A stretch of DNA of 64,000 nt from Paenibacillus camerounensis (GCF_000723885.1 NZ_CCDG010000005.1:1-64000); one strand, 5' to 3'; counted from the stretch's first letter, positions 15,120 through 24,131 are shown. The notes: a model not told the origin generated them from the sequence alone. Translations and numbers: made by a program.

Positions 15120-16787
15120 ATGAAAACTACAGGCAATCTGGGATTGAAAAAGCCAGATGGAACAGACATTGTTGATATTACGGATATCAACGGCAATATG
15201 GATATTTTGGATACTGCGGTGAAGGGCGCACAGGATCATGCAGCTGATGCAGTGAAGCATATTACTGCCGCTGAACGCACCGTCTGGAACGCCAAAGCTT
15301 CAACAGCGGCGGCAACCGCCAGTGCTGCTGGCCTTATGGCAGCAGCTGACAAAGCAAAGCTGGACGGTGTGGCTGCCGGTGCGAACAATTATGCGCATCC
15401 GGCCACCCACCCCGCTACGATGATCACTGAAGATGCTACTCACCGCTTTGCCACAGACACAGAGAAAAGCGCATGGAATGCTAAAGCCGGTACCTCAGCC
15501 GCTACTTCATCTGCTTCAGGTTTAATGAGTGCTGCAGACAAGGCAAAGCTGGACGGAGTGGCTGCAGGAGCCAATAATTACACCCACCCGAATCATACCG
15601 GGGATGTTACGAGCACTAGTGACGGGGTAACGGCTATTGCGGCTGGGGTTATTGTTGACGCTGATGTGAACAGCGCAGCCGCTATCGGCTGGGGAAAGAT
15701 CAGTAAAACGGGCTCGACCCTCGCTGATCTGGCAACAAGATCTGCAGGAGACCTGAATAGCGGAACAATCGCCGCAGCAAGACTTCCGGCAATTTCCGGA
15801 GACATTACCATGGTAGCCGGAGCAGGCACAGCAGCTATTACGGCTGGAGCTATTGTCAACGCGGATGTTAACTCAGCAGCAGCAATTGATGCATCGAAGA
15901 TTGGGACTGGCGTTGTCTCCAATGCGGAGTTTGCGTATTTGGATGGTGTAACCAGCGCTATTCAGACTCAGCTTAATGCAAAGGAAACGCCAGCAGGTGC
16001 ACAGACAAAGGCGAATACTGCTGAGAGTAATGCCAAGGTATATACGGATGCTAAAGCGTGGCAAAAGCGCAAGCTGACTGAAGATGACGGAACTACAATT
16101 AACATCAATGGGCAAAACTTGAATAACCTGCGCGCTACAGGTTGCTTTGTAGGAACAGGTATTTATAATTCACCTGACGGTAGCTCAGCTACAAGTAACT
16201 GGTACTATGTTCAGGTTATGGCGATGAACACCAATGTGTGGGTTAAACAGATTGCAGTTAATTTATTCACCAACACTTTTGCTATGCGTACAGGTTCGGA
16301 TACTAATGGAACTATTAGTTGGGGAGCTTGGAGCGCAGACCTTTTTCAATCTGTCGCTAATGGGAAAAGCAGTATCGCCTCCGCCATTAGCGGCAAGGGA
16401 GTAGCAGCATCAGGAAGCGATGATTTCGGGACGTTGGCGGCAAAGATCGGACAGATCAATACAGGGAGAAAATTTGCAAGCGGTGCTGTAAGTATGGGCT
16501 GGACAGGAGCCATCTGGACAGCAAGTGTGGGAGGTCTTGCTTTTATACCAAGAACTATTATAGCAATGGCCCCGGTTAACGGTGATTTGATAACCATTTA
16601 TGATGTAACCGGAAATTTATATAGCTGGTCATCATCATCATTTAATGTAAATCTATGGGCGCAATATGGGGGATCTAATACCGGTAGCAATGATGTTACT
16701 GTCTCAGGTGGAAGCTTTACTGTACAGATGTACAGATACTCTTCAACTTATGGTGATTCAACAATGCGCTGGATTGCCTTTGAATAG
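15120..16787 (+). CDS. Tail fibre protein with pyocin-knob domain
   Basis: A 555-residue fibre. The N-terminus (GNLGLKKPDGTDIVDITDINGNMDILD) is the XkdV-type baseplate-binding end. Two near-identical modules follow (about residues 56-92 and 119-157; WNAKA…SAADKAKLDGVAAGANNY), then two copies of DVNSAAAI. A pyocin-knob-like segment lies around 345-400 (NLNNL-ATGCFVGTGIY and NTFAMRTGSDTNG-ISWGAW), and a short aromatic receptor-binding tip ends the chain. The 3' third is AT-richer than the 5' part, as expected for an exchangeable host-range tip. Confidence 0.88.
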   Translation: MKTTGNLGLKKPDGTDIVDITDINGNMDILDTAVKGAQDHAADAVKHITAAERTVWNAKASTAAATASAAGLMAAADKAKLDGVAAGANNYAHPATHPATMITEDATHRFATDTEKSAWNAKAGTSAATSSASGLMSAADKAKLDGVAAGANNYTHPNHTGDVTSTSDGVTAIAAGVIVDADVNSAAAIGWGKISKTGSTLADLATRSAGDLNSGTIAAARLPAISGDITMVAGAGTAAITAGAIVNADVNSAAAIDASKIGTGVVSNAEFAYLDGVTSAIQTQLNAKETPAGAQTKANTAESNAKVYTDAKAWQKRKLTEDDGTTININGQNLNNLRATGCFVGTGIYNSPDGSSATSNWYYVQVMAMNTNVWVKQIAVNLFTNTFAMRTGSDTNGTISWGAWSADLFQSVANGKSSIASAISGKGVAASGSDDFGTLAAKIGQINTGRKFASGAVSMGWTGAIWTASVGGLAFIPRTIIAMAPVNGDLITIYDVTGNLYSWSSSSFNVNLWAQYGGSNTGSNDVTVSGGSFTVQMYRYSSTYGDSTMRWIAFE

Positions 16788-16801
16788 GAAGGAGAATACT
16801 C

Positions 16802-17083
16802 ATGAATATTGGAAGAAGAATTTATTATGATGAAGTAACAGGAGAGATTATCCAAGAGACAGGAGAACGTTCTGGTGATGTTATCATTACAACAGTTGAC
16901 CAGGATTTCATTTTCTACAGCAAACTTTCAAAACGAGTTCGTGAGACTGTCGGTTATTTAGAATTGGAATTTGGTGACTATACCGATGATTTTAGAGAGG
17001 GACATTTGGTGGGAATTAATACTGCAGAACGGACCCCTCTCTTTTCTTATCCAGATTTCAATAAGTCGCAAAAGAATTCCTAA
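16802..17083 (+). CDS. XkdW-like small fibre-associated protein
   Basis: A 93-residue protein with the opening MNIGRRIYYDEVTGEIIQETGERSGDV that is common just after fibre genes in Bacillus prophages (XkdW-type). The middle (VRETVGYLELEFGDYTDDF) is also conserved. It may act as a fibre chaperone or cap, but its function is not established. The coding sequence is distinctly AT-rich compared with the baseplate genes, so it may have moved together with the fibre tip. AAGGAG precedes the ATG. Confidence 0.75.
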   Translation: MNIGRRIYYDEVTGEIIQETGERSGDVIITTVDQDFIFYSKLSKRVRETVGYLELEFGDYTDDFREGHLVGINTAERTPLFSYPDFNKSQKNS

Positions 17084-17187
17084 CCTCGCTAGGGTCTCTC
17101 AATAAGTAATTAATAAGAAATCATAAATGAACGGTTGGCGGTTTGATAATCTAAAAAATTCTATTAGATTTAGAAAGGAGCGGAGGG

Positions 17188-17487
17188 ATGAATAACAACG
17201 ATATCGCTAATTTAGAAAAGCTGCTGCCGCTTGCCGATAAATACGGGCTGGCCTATATAGTGGCTTTGGTGCTGCTGGTGATTTTTCTGGTGCTGCTTAG
17301 GTCGATTGTGAAAGGGAATCTGGTACCGCGGGAGCTGCTGGAGCGTGCGGAGGATGACCGGGACCGGCTGCAGAACATACTCGACAAGGAGCGCTCTGAT
17401 TTTATGGCACCGACTCTGGAGGTGCTGCAAAGACTGAAGGTTGACCACGCTGCCGAAGAAGTAAACGAGGAGAACAGGGGGAGATAA
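17188..17487 (+). CDS. Small single-span membrane protein of the lysis region
   Basis: A 99-residue protein with one clear transmembrane segment (about residues 20-40, YIVALVLLVIFLVLLRSIV) followed by an acidic, probably coiled-coil region (RELLERAEDDRDRLQNILDKER). AAAGGAGCGGAGG precedes the ATG. Position ahead of the endolysin suggests a role in lysis or release, such as a holin partner or spanin-like component. No family recognised. Confidence 0.7.
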   Translation: MNNNDIANLEKLLPLADKYGLAYIVALVLLVIFLVLLRSIVKGNLVPRELLERAEDDRDRLQNILDKERSDFMAPTLEVLQRLKVDHAAEEVNEENRGR

Positions 17488-17488
17488 C

Positions 17489-17686
17489 GTGCTGAGCAAA
17501 TGGATCAAGCGGCTATCACCCCTGCATCGCGCCAGGGAAAAGGAGCTTGCCCGGGCTGCTGGCCGGGTGGCCTTATCCATCCACAGATACAAAGATGTCT
17601 CACAGGACATTCAACAGGAAATCAGAAATAACGGGTTTGCCGAATTTTTAATTTATGACCGGGGTGTAGACGATGGGCATAATTGA
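17489..17686 (+). CDS. Small basic protein of unknown function
   Basis: A 65-residue ORF that starts at GTG one base after the preceding stop and overlaps the next gene by 14 bases. It is rich in Lys and Arg in its first half (KWIKRLSPLHRAREKELARAAGR) and carries no membrane segment. Close packing in the operon and GGGGGAG upstream argue it is translated. I do not recognise a family and offer no function. Confidence 0.6.
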   Translation: MLSKWIKRLSPLHRAREKELARAAGRVALSIHRYKDVSQDIQQEIRNNGFAEFLIYDRGVDDGHN

Positions 17687-18065
17687 TGTTGTTTTATTAA
17701 TGGCATATTTCATTTCGTTTGTTTGTGCGCTGCTTCTAATGGTTGCGCTTTTTTTGTATTTCCGCCGGAGAATCCGGGCAAGGGTAATCAGCTTATTTAT
17801 GCTGGCAGCATTCTTTTTCCTGGGGGCATATACAGCGAAAATGGCTGTGGCCTTCTGGCTCAGATTCAGCAGTGCAGCAGGTACAGATGCGGTGCTGGCT
17901 TCGCTCCAATCCTATGCCTGGGCAGTTGCCCAGACGGGTACAACACTTGGCTTAAGTATTCTGACTGTGCTGATGTATACCAGACGGAGGGATTTGTTCA
18001 TTGTACTTTCAGATTTGAAAAAGGGAGGTGCCATACATGCTGACGCTGGCTCAGATCAAAGCTAA
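17673..18065 (+). CDS. Three-span membrane protein, holin-like
   Basis: A 130-residue protein with three hydrophobic segments (about residues 6-28, 38-58 and 84-102) and positively charged linkers (YFRRRIRAR, YTRRRDL). The size, topology and position directly before the endolysin suggest a holin or holin regulator, but a typical A118-type holin follows the endolysin, so there may be two pore components. No family recognised. It overlaps the endolysin gene by 29 bases. Confidence 0.65.
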   Translation: MGIIDVVLLMAYFISFVCALLLMVALFLYFRRRIRARVISLFMLAAFFFLGAYTAKMAVAFWLRFSSAAGTDAVLASLQSYAWAVAQTGTTLGLSILTVLMYTRRRDLFIVLSDLKKGGAIHADAGSDQS

Positions 18066-18729
18066 ATCAGCCGCCCGCCTAAAAGGATTGCATCCGGCTG
18101 TGTCCGCCGCCGCGGATAAGCTGATTGAACACTGTTACACATGCGGTGTACCTGTTCTGATAACTCAGGGACTCCGCACCTTTACCGAACAGGATAGGCT
18201 GTACGCCCAGGGACGTACTTCTGCTGGTAATATCGTTACCAATGCCCGGGGCGGCTATAGCTTCCATAACTACGGGCTGGCGGTTGATTTTGCGCTGCTG
18301 CTGCCGGACGGCTCCAGTGCATCATGGGATATGAAGCGTGATGGAGACCGGGACGGCACAGCTGATTGGCAGGAGGTTGTACAGCAGGCTAAGGCACTCG
18401 GGTTCGAATGGGGCGGAGACTGGAGCAGCTTCAAGGATTATCCTCATTTTCAGATGAGCTTTGGCTTGACGATTGCAGACCTGCTGGCAGGGGTCCAGCC
18501 CGCTCCGTCTGCAGTTGATGCAGTGTACAAGCTAATCACTACAGAGGAGGAGCACGGGGTGAAAAACACTGTATCGGCTATAGTGAACGTCAACGGGTGC
18601 AAGATTGCCGAGGGATATATAAAGGCAGGGGTTACCTATGTGCCTGTACGTGCTATAGCAGAAGCGTTAGAGGCAAGAGTAAGTTATAACGCTGCGACCC
18701 GGACGGTTGAAATTACAAGCAGCCGGTAG
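18037..18729 (+). CDS. M15 peptidoglycan endopeptidase (CwlK-like) with stalk domain
   Basis: A 230-residue enzyme. Residues about 1-145 form a peptidase M15/VanY-like domain of the CwlK (L-Ala-D-Glu endopeptidase) type with zinc ligands H77, D84 (motif SFHNYGLAVDF) and H137 (PHFQM). Residues about 165-230 form a stalk domain (copper-amine-oxidase N-like; GYIKAGVTYVPVRAIAEALEA). It should cut peptide stems to free the tail particles. ATG 18037 has AAGGGAGGTG seven bases upstream; the GTG nine bases earlier overlaps that site. No signal peptide, so it relies on a holin. Confidence 0.88.
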   Translation: MLTLAQIKAKSAARLKGLHPAVSAAADKLIEHCYTCGVPVLITQGLRTFTEQDRLYAQGRTSAGNIVTNARGGYSFHNYGLAVDFALLLPDGSSASWDMKRDGDRDGTADWQEVVQQAKALGFEWGGDWSSFKDYPHFQMSFGLTIADLLAGVQPAPSAVDAVYKLITTEEEHGVKNTVSAIVNVNGCKIAEGYIKAGVTYVPVRAIAEALEARVSYNAATRTVEITSSR

Positions 18730-18785
18730 ATGAAGCAGATTACTGCTCTAATTAGAGTGAACATTTATATGGAAGGAATGAGCTT

Positions 18786-19067
18786 ATGGTACACAGTGAT
18801 ATTTTGGATAACGTGATGACCTTTGCGTCAGTACTGGCCGTATTTGTTCTTGCGCTGGTGCAGCTGATCAAAAATAATATTAATCTCCCGCGGAACGCCA
18901 TTCCGTTTGCAGGTCTTGCGATAGGAATGCTTATAGGTACTGCCGCATATCCGTTTACTGAGCTGGATATCGTCCTCAGGCTATGGGCGGGCGGACTTGC
19001 CGGCTTATCGGCTACAGGCTTATTTGAACTGGCTTTTAATTACCGGACAGGATATACAAAAGAGTAA
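18786..19067 (+). CDS. Phage holin (A118-type-like)
   Basis: A 93-residue protein with two to three membrane segments (about residues 10-28, 37-53 and 61-78) and a short charged C-terminus, resembling small class II-type holins in Listeria/Bacillus prophages. Holins form the hole that lets the endolysin reach the wall. It lies 56 bases after the endolysin, the last gene of the island; core metabolism (ppc) follows. Family assignment below holin is tentative. Confidence 0.75.
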   Translation: MVHSDILDNVMTFASVLAVFVLALVQLIKNNINLPRNAIPFAGLAIGMLIGTAAYPFTELDIVLRLWAGGLAGLSATGLFELAFNYRTGYTKE

Positions 19068-19420
19068 ATCGTATTCAATCCGCGGGTCTGCCCATTAGAG
19101 CAGGCCTGCAATACATAAGAGATTATTTTTCAAAAGCCCTAATTTCCATTCTTCCGCAATCCGTGTATAATGCAATCAATACCTACATGCCGTGTAAAGC
19201 TTGCACATAAATACGTATAAAGCCAGCCATTCTAATAAAATAGTCTACATTACTATTTTGTGACTGTATAAAGAATGAATTTGGTGTATAATCGTAATTA
19301 CTGCAGCGCTTTACAGCGTAATAAGTTGAAGATTTCCGATGGGTTTTACTGTATGATATGAGGAAAGCTTCGAATAGACAATGTTAGGACATTGATCCGG
19401 AAGAGGATGGAGGGAGCAGC
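19068..19420. other. Gap between tail island and ppc
   Basis: 353 bases with no gene seen. A weak inverted repeat (GTCTGC/GCAGGC, about 19087-19108) is not a proper terminator. A TATAAT at 19287-19292 is a candidate -10 for ppc but I find no matching -35. No attachment-site repeat of tRNA sequence was recognised here. Confidence 0.5.
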
Positions 19421-22213
19421 ATGACCGAACTTACGACAGCTGTCAGCAAAAGCAATTCCAATAACTTGCTGCGGCGTGACGTACGGTTCCTGGGGAACAT
19501 CTTGGGCGAAGTCTTGGTACATCAAGGCGGTAACGAACTACTGGAGGTCGTGGAGAAGATCCGCGAAACCAGTAAATCGCTGCGCTCATTATTTTTGCCT
19601 GAACTGCACAATGAATTTAAAGAGCTGATTAGTTCACTGGATCCTGAGAATCGCCACCAGGTGATACGGGCGTTCGCCATTTATTTTCAATTGGTGAATA
19701 TTGCTGAGCAGAACCACCGGATTCGCCGTAAGCGCGATTATGAACGCTCAGCCGGGGATACAGTACAGCCGGGATCTATCGAAAGTGCGATTCAGGAGCT
19801 CCGTGAACGGGATTTCTCCCAAGAGGATGTTCATGATATTATGAATAACCTGTCCTTGGAGCTGGTCATGACCGCTCATCCTACGGAAGCAATGCGGAGG
19901 GCCATTCTTGATATTCACAAACGGATCTCCGATGATGTGATGGGTCTCGACAATCCGACGCTGACCTTCCGCGAACGTGAACAGCTCCGCGAGAAGCTGC
20001 TGAACGAAGTTATTACCCTTTGGCAGACGGATGAATTGCGTGACCGCAAGCCGACAGTGCTTGATGAAGTGCGCAACGGGATGTATTACTTCCATGAGAC
20101 GATTTTCCAGGTGCTGCCGGATGTGTATCAAGAGCTTGAACGATGTCTAAGTAAATACTATCCGGGGCAGAATTGGCACGTGCCGACTTATCTGCGTTTT
20201 GGATCATGGATCGGCGGCGACCGTGACGGTAATCCGTCTGTAACCGCGGCTGTGACTATGCAGACACTGCGCCTTCAGCGTAAGCTCGCTATCCGTGAAT
20301 ATCAGCGCATTATGCGTGAACTGATGCAGTATCTGAGCTTTAGTACAAGCATCGTTAGTGTTACGGATGAGCTGCTGGAATCGATTGAGCAAGACCGCGG
20401 GATCATTAAGCTGAACCGTGTCGACGCCTGGCGTAATGACAATGAGCCATACCGGATTAAGCTGAGCTACATGATCTCCAAGACACAGAACGTGCTGGAT
20501 GATGAGCGAAAAGGAACGCCGGAGCGCTACGCGACTCCGCAGCAATTCATAGATGATCTGAACGTAATTGACCGCAGCCTGCGGCATCACTTTGCCGACT
20601 ACGTGGCAGATACTTACATTAAGAAGCTGATCCGTCAGGTAGAGCTGTTCGGCTTCCATACAGCTGCGCTGGATGTCCGTCAGCACAGCCAGGAGCATGA
20701 GAACGCAATGGCTGAGATTTTGGCTAAGATGAACATCACTCAGGATTACGCTAAAATGCCGGAAGACCAGAAGGTAACGCTTCTTGAGTCCATTCTGAAC
20801 GATCCGCGGCCGCTGACTTCCCCGTACCAGTCTTACAGTGAAAGTACTGAGGAATGCCTTGCGGTATACCGTACGGTGTATCTGGCACAGGAGGAATACG
20901 GCAAGCAGTGTATCACCAGCTATCTGATCAGTATGGCGGAAGCGGCGAGTGATATTCTTGAAGTTATGGTATTCTCCAAAGAAGTAGGCTTGTTCCGTAA
21001 GGATAATGATGGAACAGTAGTCTGCACCTTGCAGGCGGTACCGCTGTTTGAAACCATTGATGACCTGCATAACGCTCCGCAGATTATGAAGACACTGCTC
21101 AGCATGCCGATCTACCGTGAGGCGGTACGGGCAATGAACGATCTGCAGGAGATTATGCTCGGTTATTCCGACAGCAACAAAGACGGCGGCGTGGTGACGG
21201 CGAACTGGGAGCTGCGTGTTGCCCTTAAGCAAATTACAGCTACTGCCGATGAATTCGGCATCAAGCTTAAGTTCTTCCACGGACGCGGCGGAGCGCTTGG
21301 ACGCGGCGGTATGCCGCTGAACCGCAGCATTCTGGCCCAGCCGGCTTCAACCATCGGCGGCGGAATCAAGATTACCGAGCAGGGCGAGGTTATCTCCTCC
21401 CGGTATTCGATGCAGGGAATCGCATACCGCAGTCTGGAGCAGGCTACCTCTGCGCTGGTTACAGCGGCTATTCATGCGAGAACGCCTCAGGCTGACCTGT
21501 ATGAAGCAAAATGGGATGAAATAGTAGCCCGTATTTCCGAGGTGTCCTTAACCAAATATCAGGACCTGATCTTCCGTGATCCGGACTTCCTGTCCTTCTT
21601 CAAGGAATCAACCCCGCTGCCTGAGGTGGGCGAACTGAACATCGGCTCACGTCCGTCCAAGCGGAAGAACAGCGACCGTTTTGAGGATCTGCGTGCGATT
21701 CCGTGGGTATTCGCCTGGACGCAGAGCCGATATCTGCTGCCGGCCTGGTATGCTGCCGGAACAGGACTGCAGAGCTTCTATGAAGGCAAAGAAGAGAACA
21801 TGAAGATCATGCAGACGATGTATGCCGATTTCTCGTTCTTTACGACGCTGATTGATACACTGCAGATGGCGATTGCGAAGGCGGATCTGGTTATTGCCAA
21901 GGAGTATGCCTCCATGGGCAAAAACGACGAAGCCCGCCAGCGGATCTTCGGCCAGATTCAGGCGGAATTCAAGCTGACCTCTGAGCTGATTCTGAAGATC
22001 ACCGGCCAGCATGAAATTCTGGATAATGTCCCAGTTATTCAGGAATCGATTCGTCTGCGCAACCCTTACGTTGATCCGCTCAGCTATCTGCAGGTACAGC
22101 TTCTGTCAGAGCTCAGAGTATTGCGTGATGCTGAGGGCGATGACGCCGAACTGCTGCGTGAGGTACTGCTTACCATTAACGGTATTGCTGCAGGACTGCG
22201 GAATACGGGCTGA
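19421..22213 (+). CDS. ppc: Phosphoenolpyruvate carboxylase
   Basis: A 930-residue enzyme, full length for the family, that makes oxaloacetate from phosphoenolpyruvate and bicarbonate to refill the citric acid cycle. Signatures are TAHPTEAMRR with the catalytic histidine near residue 153, GSWIGGDRDGNPSVT, GYSDSNKDGG and the mobile-loop motif FHGRGGALGRGG near residue 622. The C-terminus ends RNTG, the conserved active-site tail of the family. RBS GGAGGGAG precedes the ATG. A strong terminator follows, so it is monocistronic. Confidence 0.98.
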   Translation: MTELTTAVSKSNSNNLLRRDVRFLGNILGEVLVHQGGNELLEVVEKIRETSKSLRSLFLPELHNEFKELISSLDPENRHQVIRAFAIYFQLVNIAEQNHRIRRKRDYERSAGDTVQPGSIESAIQELRERDFSQEDVHDIMNNLSLELVMTAHPTEAMRRAILDIHKRISDDVMGLDNPTLTFREREQLREKLLNEVITLWQTDELRDRKPTVLDEVRNGMYYFHETIFQVLPDVYQELERCLSKYYPGQNWHVPTYLRFGSWIGGDRDGNPSVTAAVTMQTLRLQRKLAIREYQRIMRELMQYLSFSTSIVSVTDELLESIEQDRGIIKLNRVDAWRNDNEPYRIKLSYMISKTQNVLDDERKGTPERYATPQQFIDDLNVIDRSLRHHFADYVADTYIKKLIRQVELFGFHTAALDVRQHSQEHENAMAEILAKMNITQDYAKMPEDQKVTLLESILNDPRPLTSPYQSYSESTEECLAVYRTVYLAQEEYGKQCITSYLISMAEAASDILEVMVFSKEVGLFRKDNDGTVVCTLQAVPLFETIDDLHNAPQIMKTLLSMPIYREAVRAMNDLQEIMLGYSDSNKDGGVVTANWELRVALKQITATADEFGIKLKFFHGRGGALGRGGMPLNRSILAQPASTIGGGIKITEQGEVISSRYSMQGIAYRSLEQATSALVTAAIHARTPQADLYEAKWDEIVARISEVSLTKYQDLIFRDPDFLSFFKESTPLPEVGELNIGSRPSKRKNSDRFEDLRAIPWVFAWTQSRYLLPAWYAAGTGLQSFYEGKEENMKIMQTMYADFSFFTTLIDTLQMAIAKADLVIAKEYASMGKNDEARQRIFGQIQAEFKLTSELILKITGQHEILDNVPVIQESIRLRNPYVDPLSYLQVQLLSELRVLRDAEGDDAELLREVLLTINGIAAGLRNTG

Positions 22214-22248
22214 TGCCCGGAGACTTGCCTGTTTTATGAAGGTTAGCG

Positions 22249-22294
22249 CAAACGGAGATTTGTTGCACTTTGTGCAGCAGATCTCCGTTTTTTT
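22249..22294 (+). terminator. Terminator of ppc
   Basis: Long hairpin: AAACGGAGAT pairs with ATCTCCGTTT and TTGTTGCAC-type inner arms (GTTGCAC/GTGCAGC) extend it; seven T follow. Confidence 0.88.
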
Positions 22295-22620
22295 CGTTCT
22301 GCTTTTAATTGCACGAGGGGCGGAGAAGAATTTTGGAACTGCAGGAGCATCAGCGTCCGCCTTTATTGTCAGATTTGAACTGTGAACAAACCTATAATAC
22401 AGAAATCTGACAATAACAGCGGCCGGAAGTCCAAACATTCTTTGGAGTGCCGCCGTAATCACCGCGTTTTGCTGCGCGCAGTTAATCCCGCCCGCATTTC
22501 ATATAGGTAACAATACAATCCTTGATTTTTGACCAAACTTGATTTACGATTTATATGCTTGTACCGTGGACATTCAAAGTGATGGAAGACCAGGGGCGGC
22601 AAGTCTGGGGGAGTTAACAG
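22295..22620. other. Gap between ppc and sigW
   Basis: About 325 bases with no gene I can support. The sigW promoter should lie here. An AAAC (around 22532) with CGTGG-type sequence about 30 bases on is only a poor match to the sigma-W autoregulatory consensus TGAAAC-N16-CGTA, so I do not annotate one. Confidence 0.4.
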
Positions 22621-23187
22621 GTGGAGAATTTGGAAGGCAGATTGACAAAGCTCGCCTTGAAGGGCGACCAAAGAGCATTTGCCGAGCTTGTGGAACTATA
22701 TAAAGACAAAATATATCATCTGGCATACCGGATGCTGAACAACCGTCATGAGGCGGAGGATATTGTTCAGGAGACTTTTTTGCGTGTGTACCGGAATTTA
22801 GACCGATATGATGACAAACAGAAATTTTCGACGTGGATTTACAGGATTGGAACGAACCTGTGTATCGACAGGCTGCGCAAACGTAAGCCGACCTATTCAC
22901 TGGATGCCGAAATGAACGACCAGGAGGGCATTGACGGATATTCGATGATTCCAAGCGATAATGTGACCCCGGAGACGGAGTTGCTCCTCTCAGAGACGCA
23001 GAGGCTGATCTATGAGGCCATTGACAGTTTGCCCGTGAAATACCGGTCTGTAATGATACTGCGCTATTTGCAGGATCTGTCGCTGCAGGAGATCAGTGAC
23101 GTGCTGGATATGCCGGTGACGACGATCAAGACCCGGGTACATCGCGGACGTGAGTTTTTACGTAAAAAATTAGGCCCGAAAATGTAA
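22621..23187 (+). CDS. sigW: ECF RNA polymerase sigma factor SigW
   Basis: A 188-residue ECF sigma factor. Region 2 (about residues 20-90: YHLAYRMLNNRHEAEDIVQETFLRVYRNL…KFSTWIYRIGTNLCIDRLR) binds the -10, and region 4 (about 135-185: LPVKYRSVMILRYLQDLSLQEISDVL-MPVTTIKTRVHRGREFLRKKL) the -35. GTG start preceded by GGGGGAG. Adjacent to an anti-sigma factor and the cdaA-cdaR-glmM block as in B. subtilis, which supports SigW rather than another ECF factor. It answers cell-envelope stress. Confidence 0.92.
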   Translation: MENLEGRLTKLALKGDQRAFAELVELYKDKIYHLAYRMLNNRHEAEDIVQETFLRVYRNLDRYDDKQKFSTWIYRIGTNLCIDRLRKRKPTYSLDAEMNDQEGIDGYSMIPSDNVTPETELLLSETQRLIYEAIDSLPVKYRSVMILRYLQDLSLQEISDVLDMPVTTIKTRVHRGREFLRKKLGPKM

Positions 23188-23307
23188 AAATAGATGTTTT
23201 TTTGTGAAACGTCTGTCCGGCAGTGCCGTATGTAAGTTAAGCAAGTCTTATGTACTGTCCCTTTGCCTTGAAATAATTAAATAGCACACATGAAAGGATT
23301 GGCTCCT

Positions 23308-23922
23308 ATGGAATGCAAACTGGCCGTCTCTTTGATGCATGATTACCTGGATGACGACTTGCCCGAGCTGCAGCAGAGGGAATTGAAGGAGCATCTTCTA
23401 TCCTGTCCGGATTGCCGTGCAAAGTTCAAAGAACTGGAACAAACTGATATGCTGATGTTCTCCATGATGCATCAGAACGCGGTGGCCCCGGACGATATGG
23501 TAAGCCGGATAATGGACGCTTTGCCGCAGCCGAAGAGGGAAAGAGCTTTTGTTACCTGGATTAAAAGACATCCTGCACTTACGGCAGCATCTATATTCCT
23601 GCTGGTCATGCTGATGAGCTCTGTAACCTTCTGGAAGCAGGATCAGCAGCTTGTAGTCAGAGGCAGTAATTTGGATCAGGTCATAATTCAGGGCAACACC
23701 GTCATTGTACCGTCCGGCAAAACAATTGCCGGCAACCTTACAGTGGAGAATGGCACAACGCAGGTGTACGGAGATGTTAACGGTAACGTAACAGTGATTG
23801 ACGGTCAACTGTATCAGGCCTCTACAGCCCATATCTCCGGGCAAGTCAAAAGCATAGACCAAGCGGTAAGCTGGCTCTGGTATAAAGTGACGAACATGTT
23901 CTCTGAAGTTGCCTACCGGTAA
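23308..23922 (+). CDS. rsiW: Anti-sigma-W factor (RsiW-like)
   Basis: A 204-residue membrane anti-sigma factor. Residues 29-36 (HLLSCPDC) are the H-X3-C-X2-C zinc anti-sigma motif; one transmembrane helix lies near 90-108; the outside part (about 110-180) has short repeated beta strands with alternating V/G (LDQVIIQGNTVIVPSGKTI then GDVNGNVTVIDGQ). Regulated proteolysis of such a protein frees SigW. I chose ATG 23308, nine bases after AAAGGA; an in-frame ATG at 23290 overlaps that site. The outer domain resembles a polymer-forming (bactofilin-like) solenoid. Confidence 0.88.
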   Translation: MECKLAVSLMHDYLDDDLPELQQRELKEHLLSCPDCRAKFKELEQTDMLMFSMMHQNAVAPDDMVSRIMDALPQPKRERAFVTWIKRHPALTAASIFLLVMLMSSVTFWKQDQQLVVRGSNLDQVIIQGNTVIVPSGKTIAGNLTVENGTTQVYGDVNGNVTVIDGQLYQASTAHISGQVKSIDQAVSWLWYKVTNMFSEVAYR

Positions 23923-23956
23923 TCCGCTAATGGCCCTTTATGCAGAAATAGTATTT

Positions 23957-23989
23957 GCGCCTCTTTTTCCGGAAAGATGGCGCTTTTTT
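23957..23989 (+). terminator. Terminator after rsiW
   Basis: GCGCC…GGCGC stem with inner TCTTT/AAAGA pairing around TTCCGG, followed by six T. It separates sigW-rsiW from cdaA. Confidence 0.8.
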
Positions 23990-24131
23990 GTTGCCTGAAA
24001 CCGGATTATCAAAATTCCCCAGCCAGTGAAACTTGCAACCTGGGCGTGAACGTTATAACCTAGATATGATACAGAACTAACAGACAATTTACATAAACCC
24101 AGCTAATATGAAATGACGGGGGTTTTGGGCA

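Noticed and set aside
1395..19067. Complete prophage
   Set aside because: No integrase, replication, terminase, portal or capsid gene, and no obvious attachment-site repeat at the borders.
20204..21280. 358-codon ORF antisense to ppc
   Set aside because: Fully contained in ppc, which is a certain gene; the length comes from the frame of a GC-biased codon pattern.
22500..22620. Sigma-W autoregulatory promoter
   Set aside because: AAAC and CGT-type elements exist but spacing and sequence do not match the consensus well.
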